Shown: positions 44,657 through 54,221 of the stretch, piece by piece
Numbering within the stretch: position 1 is the stretch's first letter
Layout: each line of letters starts with the position of its first letter
Assembly (NCBI RefSeq): GCF_004802635.2
Contig: NZ_CP046052.1
Location: 930,001 to 994,000, forward strand
Reading direction: 5' to 3'
Length of the DNA stretch: 64,000 nt
DNA from: Methylocystis heyeri
GTDB lineage: Bacteria > Pseudomonadota > Alphaproteobacteria > Rhizobiales > Beijerinckiaceae
The notes under the pieces: generated by a model
The model's input: only the letters and a program-made list of their open reading frames with translations
Databases searched by the model: none
Told to the model about the DNA's origin: nothing
Translations under genes and position numbers: made by a program

Positions 44657-46020
44657 TGGCGAGCGACATTCTCATCGTCGATGACGAAGAAGACATCCGG
44701 GAGCTGGTGGCCGGCATCTTGAGCGACGAGGGTCACGGGACCCGAATCGCGAAGGACGCCGACGAGGCCCTCGCAGCCATAGCCGCTCGCCGACCGCATC
44801 TGGTTTTTCTCGATATCTGGCTGCAGGGCTCGCGGCTCGACGGACTGCAGGTTCTGGAGGCGATCCAGAAACAGCACTCGAGCCTGCCGGTGGTCATGAT
44901 TTCCGGCCATGGCAACATCGAGACCGCGGTCACCGCCATCCGCATGGGCGCCTATGATTTTATCGAAAAGCCTTTCAAGGCGGACCGGCTGGTGCTCGTC
45001 GCGGAGCGCGCGCTGGAGGCGTTTCAGCTTCGCAGGGAGCTTTCGGCCCTGCGCCAGCGCGCCGGCGCTCAGGACCGGATCATCGGCAGCTCGCTGTCCG
45101 CGCATCAATTGCAGCAGATGATCGCCAAGGTGGCGCCGGTCAATTCGCGCGTCCTGATCACCGGCTCGCCCGGAGTCGGCAAGGAGCTTACGGCGCGCTG
45201 CATTCACGAATCCTCCGCGCGCGCGGGAGCGCCTTTCGTGGTGATCAACGCCGCGACCATCACGCCCGAAACCATGGAAATGGAGCTTTTCGGGCTCGAG
45301 GGCGCCAATGGCGTACAGAAGATCGGGGCGCTGGAGGAGGCGCACGGCGGCACGCTGTTTCTCGACGAAATCGCGGACATGCCGAGGGATACGCAGGCCA
45401 AGTTCCTGCGCCTGCTGGTCGATCAGAGCTTCCAGCGCGTGGGAGGAACGCAGCGCGTGGAAGTCGATGTCCGCATCATTTCCTCCTCGGCGCGCGACCT
45501 CGGCTTCGCGGTCGAGGAGGGGACGCTGCGCGAGGATCTGTTCCACCGTCTCGCCGTCGTGCCGCTTCGCGTTCCCTCTCTGGCCGAGAGGCGCGAGGAC
45601 ATCCCCGAGCTGATCCAGTATTTCATGGAGAGCATGTCGGCGGCCTCGGGCATGCCCCGCCGCAGAATCAGCGAAGACGCTCTGGCAGTGCTGCAATTGC
45701 ACGACTGGCCCGGCAACATCCGCCAGCTCCGCAACAATGTGGAAAGGCTGATGATTCTGACGTCGGGCGACCCGACCGCGGAGATCACCGCGGAAATGCT
45801 GCCGCCGGACGTGGGCGAGCTGGTGCCGTCGACTCCGGCCGGCGTGCGCGGCGAAAAGCTGATGAGCCTGCCCCTGCGCGAGGCCCGGGAAGTTTTCGAG
45901 CGGGAATATCTGATCGCCCAGCTCAATCGTTTTTCCGGCAATATTTCGCGAACCGCGGAGTTCATCGGAATGGAGCGCTCCGCTCTGCACAGGAAGCTGA
46001 AATCCCTGTCCATAGAATGA
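44656..46020 (+). CDS. ntrX: response regulator NtrX (no GAFTGA loop)
   Basis: This 454-residue regulator is coupled to ntrY by a one-base TAATG overlap. The receiver Asp53 is in LVFLDIWLQG, followed by an AAA+ domain with Walker A TGSPGVGKELTAR and Walker [12 protein letters not shown], and a Fis-type helix-turn-helix (ISRTAEFIGMERSALHRKL). Where NtrC has GAFTGA, this protein has a shortened EGANGVQKIGALEEA. It should therefore not activate sigma-54 polymerase in the usual way and may act as a repressor or sigma-70 regulator, as known for other alphaproteobacterial NtrX. Confidence 0.93.
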   Translation: MASDILIVDDEEDIRELVAGILSDEGHGTRIAKDADEALAAIAARRPHLVFLDIWLQGSRLDGLQVLEAIQKQHSSLPVVMISGHGNIETAVTAIRMGAYDFIEKPFKADRLVLVAERALEAFQLRRELSALRQRAGAQDRIIGSSLSAHQLQQMIAKVAPVNSRVLITGSPGVGKELTARCIHESSARAGAPFVVINAATITPETMEMELFGLEGANGVQKIGALEEAHGGTLFLDEIADMPRDTQAKFLRLLVDQSFQRVGGTQRVEVDVRIISSSARDLGFAVEEGTLREDLFHRLAVVPLRVPSLAERREDIPELIQYFMESMSAASGMPRRRISEDALAVLQLHDWPGNIRQLRNNVERLMILTSGDPTAEITAEMLPPDVGELVPSTPAGVRGEKLMSLPLREAREVFEREYLIAQLNRFSGNISRTAEFIGMERSALHRKLKSLSIE

Positions 46021-46094
46021 TCGCGCCGGCTCGATGAGGTGAAGCGCATTCGGCTTGTGTACTGCGGCTTTCGCGTGGTTTTCGGCGCCCCGGC

Positions 46095-46472
46095 TCAGTC
46101 GGGCCGCTTCAAGACCCAAAGGCCGATCGGCGCAAGGATGAACTCCATCGCCGCATAGAGAAGCAGCAGCGGCGCGGGCCGTCCGTCCGCGGCGAAGCTG
46201 ATGAGGCGCCCGGAGGCGAGGCCCGCACAGAAGATGACCGTCGACAGCACGGCGGCGTCGCGATAGCGGTCATGGAACGCCGCATAGAGCCAGAACAGGC
46301 CGAAGGCCAGATAAAGGCCCATCACGGCCCGCAGGATATGCGCGAGGCTGACGTCGAGATCCGGAACATCGAGAAAAGTCCTGGCGAACCAATGCGGCGA
46401 AAGGCCGTAGAGCGTTGCGATGATCGCAACGGCTGCAAAGGCGAACGCCAGATAGAGTTTTTTGATTTGCAT
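46095..46472 (-). CDS. DUF4345 membrane protein
   Basis: This 125-residue protein has four hydrophobic segments, starting LYLAFAFAAVAIIATLYGLS. It matches DUF4345 small membrane proteins in LRAVMGLYLAFGLFWLYAAF and the SGRLISFAADGRPAP loop. ATG 46472 has GGAAAG upstream. It converges on ntrX and is divergent from the sulfatase remnant. The role of the family is unknown. Confidence 0.8.
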   Translation of the reverse strand: MQIKKLYLAFAFAAVAIIATLYGLSPHWFARTFLDVPDLDVSLAHILRAVMGLYLAFGLFWLYAAFHDRYRDAAVLSTVIFCAGLASGRLISFAADGRPAPLLLLYAAMEFILAPIGLWVLKRPD

Positions 46473-46597
46473 GGCGCTTTCCAATTTCGAGGCTCCGCCG
46501 CGGCCCTTGAGCCCCAAAGGGTCGAGACCGCGGCCGAGCTAGCCCTGCTATTTGTCGCCGGCTCCCCCGCGTTCAATTCGGCAAACGGGGGCGTCGG

Positions 46598-46744
46598 ATG
46601 TATTGGAGGCAGTTCCGCCGGCTGACGCTTTGCTTGGGCGCAGCGCTCATGATGGCGCATTCCGCCCAGGCCGCTCCGTCGCAGAGCAGGAAGCCGAACA
46701 TTCCCGTCATCTGGGGCGACGACATCGGCCAATTCAACGTCAGA
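46598..46744 (+). pseudogene. arylsulfatase N-terminal remnant
   Basis: The first about 49 codons encode a signal peptide (LTLCLGAALMMAHSAQAA) and the opening strand of arylsulfatases, KPNIPVIWGDDIGQFNV, which carries the first metal-binding Asp pair. The match to the family stops at about 46741, where the sequence passes into a LysR fragment in a different frame. The remaining several hundred codons, including the formylglycine site, are missing, so the gene is dead. Confidence 0.7.
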
Positions 46745-46968
46745 GCCTGGCGCGGGATGTCGTTCTCGCCAGCGATGGCCTTTCGGTTTCCCTGCCGGCG
46801 CTACTCGAAAACGAGCTGAAAAGGCGCCATTGCGTGATTTTGCCGATCGACCCGCCGTGGATTCGATTGAATTATGGTTTCGTCTGGAAGCGGGGCCGCA
46901 CCCATTCACCTGCGGCCGAGGCCCTGATGGGACATATTCTGGCGGTCGAAGAGGAGACGCCGGCCTGA
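46741..46968 (+). pseudogene. LysR-type regulator C-terminal remnant
   Basis: The frame reads SLARDVVLASDGLSVSLPAL, then VILPIDPPWIRLNYGFVWKR and SPAAEALMGHILAVEEE before TGA at 46966-46968. That is the end of a LysR effector-binding domain (the 'YGF-W-x-RGRT-SPAA' tail). The DNA-binding domain and most of the protein are absent, replaced by the sulfatase start. A single deletion joining two co-oriented genes explains both fragments. Confidence 0.65.
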
Positions 46969-47140
46969 GGCGCATCCCCGCGATCGACACGGTTTTTTGA
47001 GAGATAGAATTTGCGGATTCCAAACAGCCTTTAGAAATTAGATCCCTTTATGGAGGAAATATGGCGACTCGCCCTTGGCGCTGAGCTCAAGCGCATTGTA
47101 GGATCGCCTTTGTCTAGAGTGTTTTTCTATGGAGAGTCGA

Positions 47141-47443
47141 ATGAAAAGGCTGCTCATTGGCCTGAGCTTCTTTGCGGGGGCCATCGCGCCATCGCTGAGC
47201 CAAGCGCAGGTCATGATCGAGATGAATGAAGTCACCTGCGATCAATTCCTGAAAATGCCGCCCGATCAGGAGGCTAAATTCGCCGCCTGGATGAGCGGCT
47301 ACTACAACCAGAAAACGAACTCGACCGTCGTCGATCTCGACGGTCTCGTCAAGAACATCGAAAACGTCAAGACCTGGTGCGCGTCGAACCCCAAGGATTC
47401 CGTCATGGCGGGACTGCAGCGCGCAGTCGACAAGATGAAATAA
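47141..47443 (+). CDS. HdeB-like periplasmic acid-stress protein (1)
   Basis: This 100-residue protein starts at ATG 47141, preceded by GGAGAG (the upstream ATG overlaps that ribosome site). The signal peptide ends in SLSQAQ. The HdeA/HdeB pattern is present: VTCDQFLKMPPDQEAKFAAW with the first Cys, a GYYNQKTNSTVVDLDGL strand-turn and the second Cys in VKTWCASNP, which form the family disulfide. These proteins bind unfolded periplasmic proteins at low pH. It is followed 15 bases later by a paralog. Confidence 0.85.
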   Translation: MKRLLIGLSFFAGAIAPSLSQAQVMIEMNEVTCDQFLKMPPDQEAKFAAWMSGYYNQKTNSTVVDLDGLVKNIENVKTWCASNPKDSVMAGLQRAVDKMK

Positions 47444-47458
47444 GGATCGAGGGGAAAA

Positions 47459-47755
47459 ATGCGCAAGATTATCGCTATCGCCATCGTCGCGACCGCTTTT
47501 TCGGCCCTGCCTACCCAGGCGCAGGTTTCCGTAGATATGTCGCTGATCTCCTGTAAGCAGTTCCTGGACGCCCCGCCCGACAGGCAGGCGCTCATCGCGA
47601 ACTGGATGCGCGGCTATTTTTCGGCCACCAAGAATTTCACCACCATCGACATGCGCTATGAGAAGAGGAACACCGAAAAGGTCCTCGGCTTCTGCAAGCG
47701 CGGCAAGAACAAGAACGAAACGCTTTTCAAGGCTATCGAAAAGCTCGCCAAATAG
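47459..47755 (+). CDS. HdeB-like periplasmic acid-stress protein (2)
   Basis: This 98-residue paralog of the preceding gene has a GAGGGG ribosome site. The signal peptide ends in TQAQ. It keeps ISCKQFLDAPPDRQALIANW, GYFSATKNFTTID and the second Cys in VLGFCKRG. The basic C-terminus (KRGKNKNETLFKAIEKLAK) differs from its partner, and the pair may act as a two-member chaperone set as HdeA and HdeB do in enteric bacteria. A strong hairpin after the stop closes the operon. Confidence 0.85.
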   Translation: MRKIIAIAIVATAFSALPTQAQVSVDMSLISCKQFLDAPPDRQALIANWMRGYFSATKNFTTIDMRYEKRNTEKVLGFCKRGKNKNETLFKAIEKLAK

Positions 47756-47779
47756 GCGGTTCGTTTTGCGGTCGATTCC

Positions 47780-47825
47780 GCGCGCGAGAGGGACTTTGCG
47801 TGCCTCTCGCGCGCACACGCGTCGT
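47780..47825 (+). terminator. terminator-like hairpin after the hdeB pair
   Basis: GCGCGCGAGAGG (47780-47791) pairs perfectly over 12 bases with CCTCTCGCGCGC (47803-47814). A short TTTT lies ten bases later. It separates the hdeB-like pair from hfq. Confidence 0.6.
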
Positions 47826-47964
47826 TTTGCCCGCAAGGAAAGATTTAAGACCTTCTTGCGCCTCGCCAGCGCTCGCGCTCTAATGCTAAATTATCGCCTG
47901 GAATCGAGACAACGAACTCGAGACGACGCCGTTGGCGCGTTCAACAACAAGAACAGGATAGCCG

Positions 47965-48225
47965 ATGTCGGAGCGCGCGCAGAACCTGCAAGACACTTTT
48001 CTGAATTTTGTTAGGAAAAACAAAGTTCCCCTCACGATTTTCCTCGTCAACGGGGTCAAGCTTCAAGGAATTGTCACCTGGTTCGACAACTTCTGCCTCC
48101 TGCTTCGGCGGGACGGTCACTCGCAGCTCGTCTACAAACACGCCATCTCCACCATAATGCCGGCGCACCCGATCCATATGTTCGAACCCGGCGAAGACGG
48201 CGAAGGCGCGGCGGAGAAGCGTTGA
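47965..48225 (+). CDS. hfq: RNA chaperone Hfq
   Basis: This 86-residue Sm-like hexameric chaperone pairs small RNAs with mRNAs. The Sm1 motif ([39 protein letters not shown]) and the Sm2 motif [10 protein letters not shown] are intact. The C-terminal tail is short and acidic. AGGA lies upstream of the ATG. As in most proteobacteria it is followed by hflX, and the nearby ntr cluster is also the usual alphaproteobacterial neighbour. Confidence 0.97.
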   Translation: MSERAQNLQDTFLNFVRKNKVPLTIFLVNGVKLQGIVTWFDNFCLLLRRDGHSQLVYKHAISTIMPAHPIHMFEPGEDGEGAAEKR

Positions 48226-48328
48226 GCCTTCACGATTGCGCATGCCAGCCTTATGTTAAGTGCTTCCGGCGCGGGGCCCAAGAATCGCCCGCAGATGCGC
48301 CGGCTGCAACGGAAAGGCTGGGGAAGGG

Positions 48329-49684
48329 GTGAACGAAGTAAAATCAGCGGGCTTGATGCTCCCCACGGAAGGCGAGGGGAGCAAGACGCGGGCGCTCGTC
48401 ATAGGACCCTATCCCACGCGGCCGCCCAAGGAAGCCTCCGTTCGTGATCCCAAGGCCCGGCTGGCCGAGGCCGCGGGTCTCGCCCTCGCCATCGATCTCG
48501 ACATCCGCGGGGAGATCCTCGTCAGCCTCAATGAGGTGCGCCCGGCCACCTTCATCGGCAAGGGCAAGGTCGAGGAAATCGCCGAACTGGTCAAATCCGC
48601 CGAGATCGACCTCGTCACGATGGATTGTCCGCTGTCACCGGTCCAGCAACGCAATCTGGAGAAGGCCTGGGACACCAAGGTCATCGACCGGACCGGACTG
48701 ATTCTCGAGATCTTCGGACGGCGCGCCCGCACCAAGGAAGGCGCGCTGCAGGTGGAGCTCGCTCACCTCGAATACCAAAAGTCCCGCCTCGTGCGCAGCT
48801 GGACCCATCTCGAGCGCCAGCGCGGCGGCTTCGGCTTTCTCGGCGGCCCGGGCGAAACCCAGATCGAGACCGACCGCCGCCTGATCGAGGAGCGCATGCG
48901 GCGCATCGAGCACGATCTCGACAAGGTCAAGCGCACCCGAGGATTGCATCGCAAGGTCCGGCGGGACGTTCCCTATCCGGTCGTCGCCCTGGTCGGCTAC
49001 ACCAACGCCGGCAAATCGACCCTCTTCAACCGCCTGACCAACGCCGGGGTGTTCGCCGAAAATCTGCTGTTTGCGACGCTGGACCCCACGTTGCGCCAGA
49101 TCAAGCTGCCGCACGGGGCCAAGGCGCTGCTCTCGGACACGGTGGGGTTCATCTCGGACCTGCCCACAATGCTGATTTCCGCTTTTCGCGCCACGCTGGA
49201 GGAAGTCACCCAGGCGGAGGTGATCCTGCATGTTCGCGACATCTCCCATGAGGATTGGGAGGCCCAGGGCAGGGATGTGGAGGCGATACTGGAAGAGCTC
49301 GGCCTCACCGGCGAGAACCGCAAGCCGACGATCGAGGTCTGGAACAAGATCGACGCCGTCGATCCGGCGCGTCTGGAAAGCCTGCGCCTGTCGGCGCGGC
49401 GCGAGCCGGGCGCGGAACGCCCGGCGTTGGTTTCAGCCCTGACCGGAGAGGGGCTGGAAGCCCTGCTGGAGCGGGTGGAAAATCTGCTGGCCGGCGGCCG
49501 CGTGACCCTCGCCTTGACGCTAAACCGGGCCGATGGCGAGGGCTTGGCCTGGACCTACGCCCATGCCGAGGTGCTGAGCCGGGAGCCGACGCCGGAAGGG
49601 GATTTGAAGCTGCTGGTTCGTGTGGCGCCCGAGCGCTACGGCGAACTCGCCCGGCGCTTTCCCGCCGCGACCGTCGCCGTGTGA
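48329..49684 (+). CDS. hflX: ribosome-associated GTPase HflX
   Basis: HflX splits or rescues stalled 70S ribosomes under stress. The 451-residue protein has the N-terminal HflX domain ([20 protein letters not shown]), the coiled linker with [20 protein letters not shown], and the GTPase motifs [12 protein letters not shown] (G1), DTVGFI (G3) and NKID (G4). GTG 48329 is my choice; ATG 48356 would be 9 residues shorter and neither has a clear ribosome site. It lies 103 bases after hfq. Confidence 0.93.
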   Translation: MNEVKSAGLMLPTEGEGSKTRALVIGPYPTRPPKEASVRDPKARLAEAAGLALAIDLDIRGEILVSLNEVRPATFIGKGKVEEIAELVKSAEIDLVTMDCPLSPVQQRNLEKAWDTKVIDRTGLILEIFGRRARTKEGALQVELAHLEYQKSRLVRSWTHLERQRGGFGFLGGPGETQIETDRRLIEERMRRIEHDLDKVKRTRGLHRKVRRDVPYPVVALVGYTNAGKSTLFNRLTNAGVFAENLLFATLDPTLRQIKLPHGAKALLSDTVGFISDLPTMLISAFRATLEEVTQAEVILHVRDISHEDWEAQGRDVEAILEELGLTGENRKPTIEVWNKIDAVDPARLESLRLSARREPGAERPALVSALTGEGLEALLERVENLLAGGRVTLALTLNRADGEGLAWTYAHAEVLSREPTPEGDLKLLVRVAPERYGELARRFPAATVAV

Positions 49685-49693
49685 AGGCCCGAG

Positions 49694-49718
49694 GGATTCA
49701 GGCGGAACGCCTGAATCC
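49694..49718. terminator. perfect hairpin between convergent hflX and cytochrome b561
   Basis: GGATTCAGGC (49694-49703) and GCCTGAATCC (49709-49718) form a perfect 10-bp stem with a 5-base loop, in the 50-base gap between two convergent genes. It lacks a T run, so it is probably a weak bidirectional terminator or mRNA-stabilising stem. A third GGATTCAG lies at about 49731. Confidence 0.45.
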
Positions 49719-49734
49719 GGTGGGCGGCGTGGAT

Positions 49735-50289
49735 TCAGCCGACCCATTTGGGCAGCATTCGCTTCAGCGTATCGTCCTTGAGCCGGAAATGATGGCCGAG
49801 AGCCGCGCCGGCGTGCAGGACGGCGAGCAATATCAGCCCGTTCGCGAGCCACTCGTGAACTTCCATCAATTTGTGCCCGAACTCCTTGTCCTTGACCCAT
49901 GGGGAGGGGATCGCCCCCAATCCGAAAAGCGGCAAGGGCTTGCCATGCGCAAAAACCGTGAGCACGCCCACGATGGGGATGGCGAGAAGCAACAGGTAAA
50001 GCAGCGACTGGGTCAGGGCGGAGACGCGGTCGGCCCAGACGCTGGCCGAATGCGCCTCCTTGGCGGGCGGCGGCGAAACGAAGCGCCACAGCACCCGCAG
50101 CAGCAGCAGGATCAAAACGACCTGGCCCGCCGTAATATGCGCCAGGCCTGCGAGGCTGCGGGGCTCTCCCGCGGGGAATTTGCCGTGCAATTGGCCCAGA
50201 AGCCAGGCGAGGCCGATCAGCAGGGCTGAGAGCCAATGAAACAATTGCGCCGGGGCGCTGTATCTTTCCGATGTCTGTGATGCGGTCAT
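49735..50289 (-). CDS. cytochrome b561-type membrane protein
   Basis: The 184-residue protein has four hydrophobic helices and histidines placed for two haems: LFHWLSALLIG, LAHITAGQVVL and MEVHEWLANG with VLHAGAALGHH. Such diheme proteins pass electrons from quinol, including as superoxide:quinone oxidoreductases (CybB). ATG 50289 has a strong AAGGAGG site, and it lies 12 bases after mazG in the same direction, so they are probably cotranscribed. The electron partner is unknown. Confidence 0.85.
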   Translation of the reverse strand: MTASQTSERYSAPAQLFHWLSALLIGLAWLLGQLHGKFPAGEPRSLAGLAHITAGQVVLILLLLRVLWRFVSPPPAKEAHSASVWADRVSALTQSLLYLLLLAIPIVGVLTVFAHGKPLPLFGLGAIPSPWVKDKEFGHKLMEVHEWLANGLILLAVLHAGAALGHHFRLKDDTLKRMLPKWVG

Positions 50290-50301
50290 GGTTTGGCCTC
50301 C

Positions 50302-51159
50302 TTATTTCGACGGCGAATGTTTTTGTTTTTCAAATCGCTTGGCCTCGACCCACAGCGCTTCCATTTCGTCGAGCGTCGCTTCCCCGGGCGTTCGGCCGGC
50401 GCCGGCGAGGCTCGTCTCGATGTGGCGAAATCTCCGCTCGAACTTGGCGTTGGCGCCGCGCAAGGCCTGTTCGGGGTCGACATTCGCGTGCCGGGCGAGA
50501 TTTACGACGACGAAGAGCAGATCGCCGATCTCCTCTCCGAGCGCCGCTGACGGCTCCGAACCGGGTTGCGCCGGAAGCTCCGCTTCGACCTCAGCGGTCT
50601 CTTCGCGCAGCTTTTCCAGCACGAGCCGGGCGTCGGCCCAATCGAACCCGACCTTGGCCGCTTTTTGCTGCAACTTTATGGCGCGGGTCAGCGCAGGGAG
50701 CGGGAGAGGGACGCCGGCCAGGGTTGCGCTTTCGGCGAGGGCGCTCTCGTCCCGGGCCGCTCTCCGCTCGGCGCGCCGGGCTTTCTCTATTTCTTTGATC
50801 TCGCTCCACTTGGCCGCCACTCCCTCGGAAGTGAGGGCCTCTCCTGTCGCGAAGACGTGAGGATGCCGGCGCACCAGCTTTTCGCAAATCGCGTCGGCCA
50901 CGTCCTTGAAATCGAACAGGCCGGCCTCCTGGGCCATGCGGGCGTGAAAGGCCACCTGAAGCAGCAGGTCGCCCAATTCATCCTTGAGATCTTCCATGTC
51001 GCCGCGCTCGATCGCGTCGACCACTTCATAGGCTTCCTCGATCGTGTAGGGCGCTATGGAGGAGAAGTCCTGCTCCAGATCCCAGGGGCAGCCGGTTCCC
51101 GGCGTGCGAAGGGCGGCCATGATTTCTATCAGGCGGCTTGTGCTCATGGAGGCGTCCAT
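50302..51159 (-). CDS. mazG: nucleoside triphosphate pyrophosphohydrolase MazG
   Basis: This house-cleaning enzyme hydrolyses NTPs to NMP and PPi. The 285-residue protein has two MazG helical domains. The first starts PGTGCPWDLEQDFSSIAPY with metal ligands in EEAYEVVDAIE and KDELGDLLLQVAFHA; the second has EEIGDLLFVVVNLARH. The loop between domains contains RRHPHVFATGEA. ATG 51159 or ATG 51147 could start it. Cytochrome b561 follows in the same operon. Confidence 0.93.
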   Translation of the reverse strand: MDASMSTSRLIEIMAALRTPGTGCPWDLEQDFSSIAPYTIEEAYEVVDAIERGDMEDLKDELGDLLLQVAFHARMAQEAGLFDFKDVADAICEKLVRRHPHVFATGEALTSEGVAAKWSEIKEIEKARRAERRAARDESALAESATLAGVPLPLPALTRAIKLQQKAAKVGFDWADARLVLEKLREETAEVEAELPAQPGSEPSAALGEEIGDLLFVVVNLARHANVDPEQALRGANAKFERRFRHIETSLAGAGRTPGEATLDEMEALWVEAKRFEKQKHSPSK

Positions 51160-51180
51160 TGCCGGCGGCGCAGCGTCACA

Positions 51181-51217
51181 TAAAAAACGCCGCGAAACCT
51201 CGAAGGCGTCGCGGCGT
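51181..51217 (-). terminator. Rho-independent terminator of the cold-shock gene
   Basis: Read on the minus strand, the stem CGCCGCGA/TCGCGGCG (51216-51209 with 51195-51188) runs directly into a run of six T (51187-51182). It lies 22 bases after the cold-shock stop codon, with mazG starting just beyond. Confidence 0.8.
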
Positions 51218-51238
51218 CGGATGTCGCGCTGGCGCGGA

Positions 51239-51961
<723 letters not shown>

Positions 51962-52417
51962 GTCTACCTGCTCGTCTCCGCCAAAAACGGCAAGACCGCT
52001 ATGCCATATGCAATACGCCCAAGCGTAAACCTTTCGGCTCGCGGCGGCGGCCGAAACGGTTTGATGGGGATGTGCCAGTTGGATGTCATATAGTCCCGCG
52101 CCCCTATACCTGTATCAGAATCCCGGGCCTGTTGGCCAGCGATTTTCTCGCGAAATATGGCTATTCGCGTTAAAATCGCTCATGCGGCCGGGAGCGCGCG
52201 GTGCGCGAATAGCGCCCAAGGCTCAGGAGGTTAGCCTCTCCGGTCATGTTTTCAAGGGCCTATGCGCTCGGCGGGCCGGCTGGGGGAAGCGGCGTTTCCG
52301 GCGCGCAGGCGTCCCAAAAAGGCCGCCAAGCTCCGGGCAAATGCAAAGCTTTTCTTTCAAACTCTCGGATACTGTCAGGGCGGTAAGCGTGAGAGTTTCG
52401 AGCGTAGGAGTGCAGCG
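51962..52417. other. intergenic region before anmK
   Basis: This 456-base stretch between the divergent cold-shock and anmK genes would hold both promoters and, possibly, a cold-shock leader RNA. Open frames through it lack coding character and would only extend anmK at its 5' end. I see no tRNA fold or named riboswitch. Confidence 0.4.
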
Positions 52418-53527
52418 TTGCCCATTTATCGCGCCATTGGCCTCATGTCCGGGACGTCGATGGACGGCGTGGACGCCGCCCTCATCGAAACGGACGGCGA
52501 AACGAGCATCGCCTTCGGCCCGACGGCCGCCTTCCCATATTCCGATTCCGATCGCGCCCTGTTGCGCGGAGCGCTCGCCGAGGCCGCGATCCTCGACGAC
52601 CGCGACGCGCGTCCAGGCGTTCTCGCCGTCGCCGAGCGGATGGTGACCGAAAGGCATGCGGAGGCGGTCGAGGCCCTCATCCGTGAACATGCGATCGACC
52701 CGGCGAGCGTCGACATTGTGGGCTTTCACGGCCAGACCGTGCTGCACCGCCCAAAGCAGCGTTTGACCATCCAGATCGGCGACGGACGGGCTCTGGCCTC
52801 CCGTCTCGGCGTCGACGTCGTTTACGATTTCCGCGCCGCCGACATCGCCGCGGGCGGGGAGGGAGCGCCCATCGTGCCGGTTTTTCATCGCGCCCTGGTT
52901 GTGGCGGGAGGGCTGCGCGGCGAGGTCGCTCTGCTGAACATCGGGGGCGTCGCCAACGTCAGCTATATCTCCGACGGGGCCGAGCCGATCGCCTGCGACA
53001 CCGGCCCCGGCAACGCCCTCATCGACGATCTGATGCTCCAGCGCACCGGGGCGCCGATCGACCGCCACGGCCATACGGCCGCGCGGGGCCGCGTGAACGA
53101 GGCTGCGCTGCTCCGACTTCTAGCTCATCCATTTTTTGAGGAGTCTCCGCCAAAGTCTTTAGACAGAAACACTTTTTCACTTGATATAATACGTAATCTC
53201 TCAACTGAGGACGCCGCCGCCACACTGACCGCTTTCACGGCCGCGTCCGTGTTGAGGCTCTTTCCGCATCTGCCCAAAGAACCCCAGCTCCTGATCGTCT
53301 GCGGCGGCGGAGCGCGGAATCCGATCCTGGTCCGGGAGCTGGTCATGCGCCTGCCGTGCAAGGTGACGACCGCCGAGGTGGTCGGCTGGTCGTCCGATTT
53401 CCTGGAGGCTCAGGCCTTCGGCTTTCTCGCTGCGCGTGTGCTGGAGGGAAAGCCTTTGACTTTTCCCACTACGACAGGCGTATCCGAGCCGACCCCAGGC
53501 GGAGTCCTGGCCAGGGCGAATGGTTAA
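52418..53527 (+). CDS. anmK: anhydro-N-acetylmuramic acid kinase
   Basis: This enzyme phosphorylates and opens 1,6-anhydroMurNAc in cell-wall recycling. The 369-residue protein has the ATP-binding signature GLMSGTSMDGVDAALIE, the GFHGQTVLHRP segment, LLNIGGVANVSY, and CDTGPGNALIDD, with a C-terminal CGGGARNP loop. The start is TTG 52418, supported by AGGAG (52406-52410) at ideal distance and by the family's normal N-terminus (PIYRAIGLMSGT); the open frame extends 52 codons upstream without such support. Confidence 0.9.
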   Translation: MPIYRAIGLMSGTSMDGVDAALIETDGETSIAFGPTAAFPYSDSDRALLRGALAEAAILDDRDARPGVLAVAERMVTERHAEAVEALIREHAIDPASVDIVGFHGQTVLHRPKQRLTIQIGDGRALASRLGVDVVYDFRAADIAAGGEGAPIVPVFHRALVVAGGLRGEVALLNIGGVANVSYISDGAEPIACDTGPGNALIDDLMLQRTGAPIDRHGHTAARGRVNEAALLRLLAHPFFEESPPKSLDRNTFSLDIIRNLSTEDAAATLTAFTAASVLRLFPHLPKEPQLLIVCGGGARNPILVRELVMRLPCKVTTAEVVGWSSDFLEAQAFGFLAARVLEGKPLTFPTTTGVSEPTPGGVLARANG

Positions 53528-53588
53528 TTTTGGGCGCGGTAGAGAAGGCATTCAAGGCGTGCAGAGGATGCGGACGAAGGAAAGCGCG

Positions 53589-54221
53589 ATGAAAAAAGAC
53601 GGGAGTGATGCTGCATCGCAGCAAGGGGTTTCGATCTCGAAAAGGGGGCTCATCGTCGGCGTTGCCGCTGGGGCCGCTCTCGGGGCGGGAGCGATGCTCG
53701 CGGCCCAGATCTGGGTGCGCAAGGACATGGCTGCGCGCCTGTTCAATCCGTTTCAGCTGGGGGATTTCGAACTCGCCGGCGTACCCGGGCTGAAGAGGGC
53801 GGACGGTTCGGCGATGCCCGGATTTTCGAGCGCCGACCTCGCCGGGCGCCGGTCGATACTCAATTTCTGGGCGAGCTGGTGTCCGCCCTGCCGCGAGGAA
53901 CACGCTCTTCTGGTCGATCTCGCGGCGCGCGACATCGCGCCGATCTTCGGCGCCAATGTCAAGGACGAGCCGGAACATGCGCGGGAGTTCCTCTCCCGGC
54001 GCGGCAATCCCTATCGCGCCGTGGGCGCCGACAGCCACGCCTATCTGCAGCGGGCCCTGGGGGCGCGCGGCGTGCCGGCCACCTATGTGATCGCGCCCGG
54101 ACCCGTGGTCGAACTCTCGATCCTCGGCCCTCTGGATCGTGAGGCGATCGAGGAGCGGATCGTCCCCGCTTTGAAGTCCGCCGCATCGAGGGACACGGAG
54201 GCGCACTCGCGCAAGGGCTGA
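53589..54221 (+). CDS. TlpA-like thiol-disulfide protein
   Basis: The 210-residue protein is anchored by a membrane helix at about residues 20-38 (GLIVGVAAGAALGAGAMLAA) with a periplasmic thioredoxin fold. The active site is WASWCPPC and the cis-Pro is in RGVPATYVI. The DsbE/CcmG branch that reduces apocytochrome c is the best guess, although no ccm genes are near. ATG 53589 has GAAGGAAAG upstream. Its stop overlaps the next start as TGATG. Confidence 0.85.
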   Translation: MKKDGSDAASQQGVSISKRGLIVGVAAGAALGAGAMLAAQIWVRKDMAARLFNPFQLGDFELAGVPGLKRADGSAMPGFSSADLAGRRSILNFWASWCPPCREEHALLVDLAARDIAPIFGANVKDEPEHAREFLSRRGNPYRAVGADSHAYLQRALGARGVPATYVIAPGPVVELSILGPLDREAIEERIVPALKSAASRDTEAHSRKG

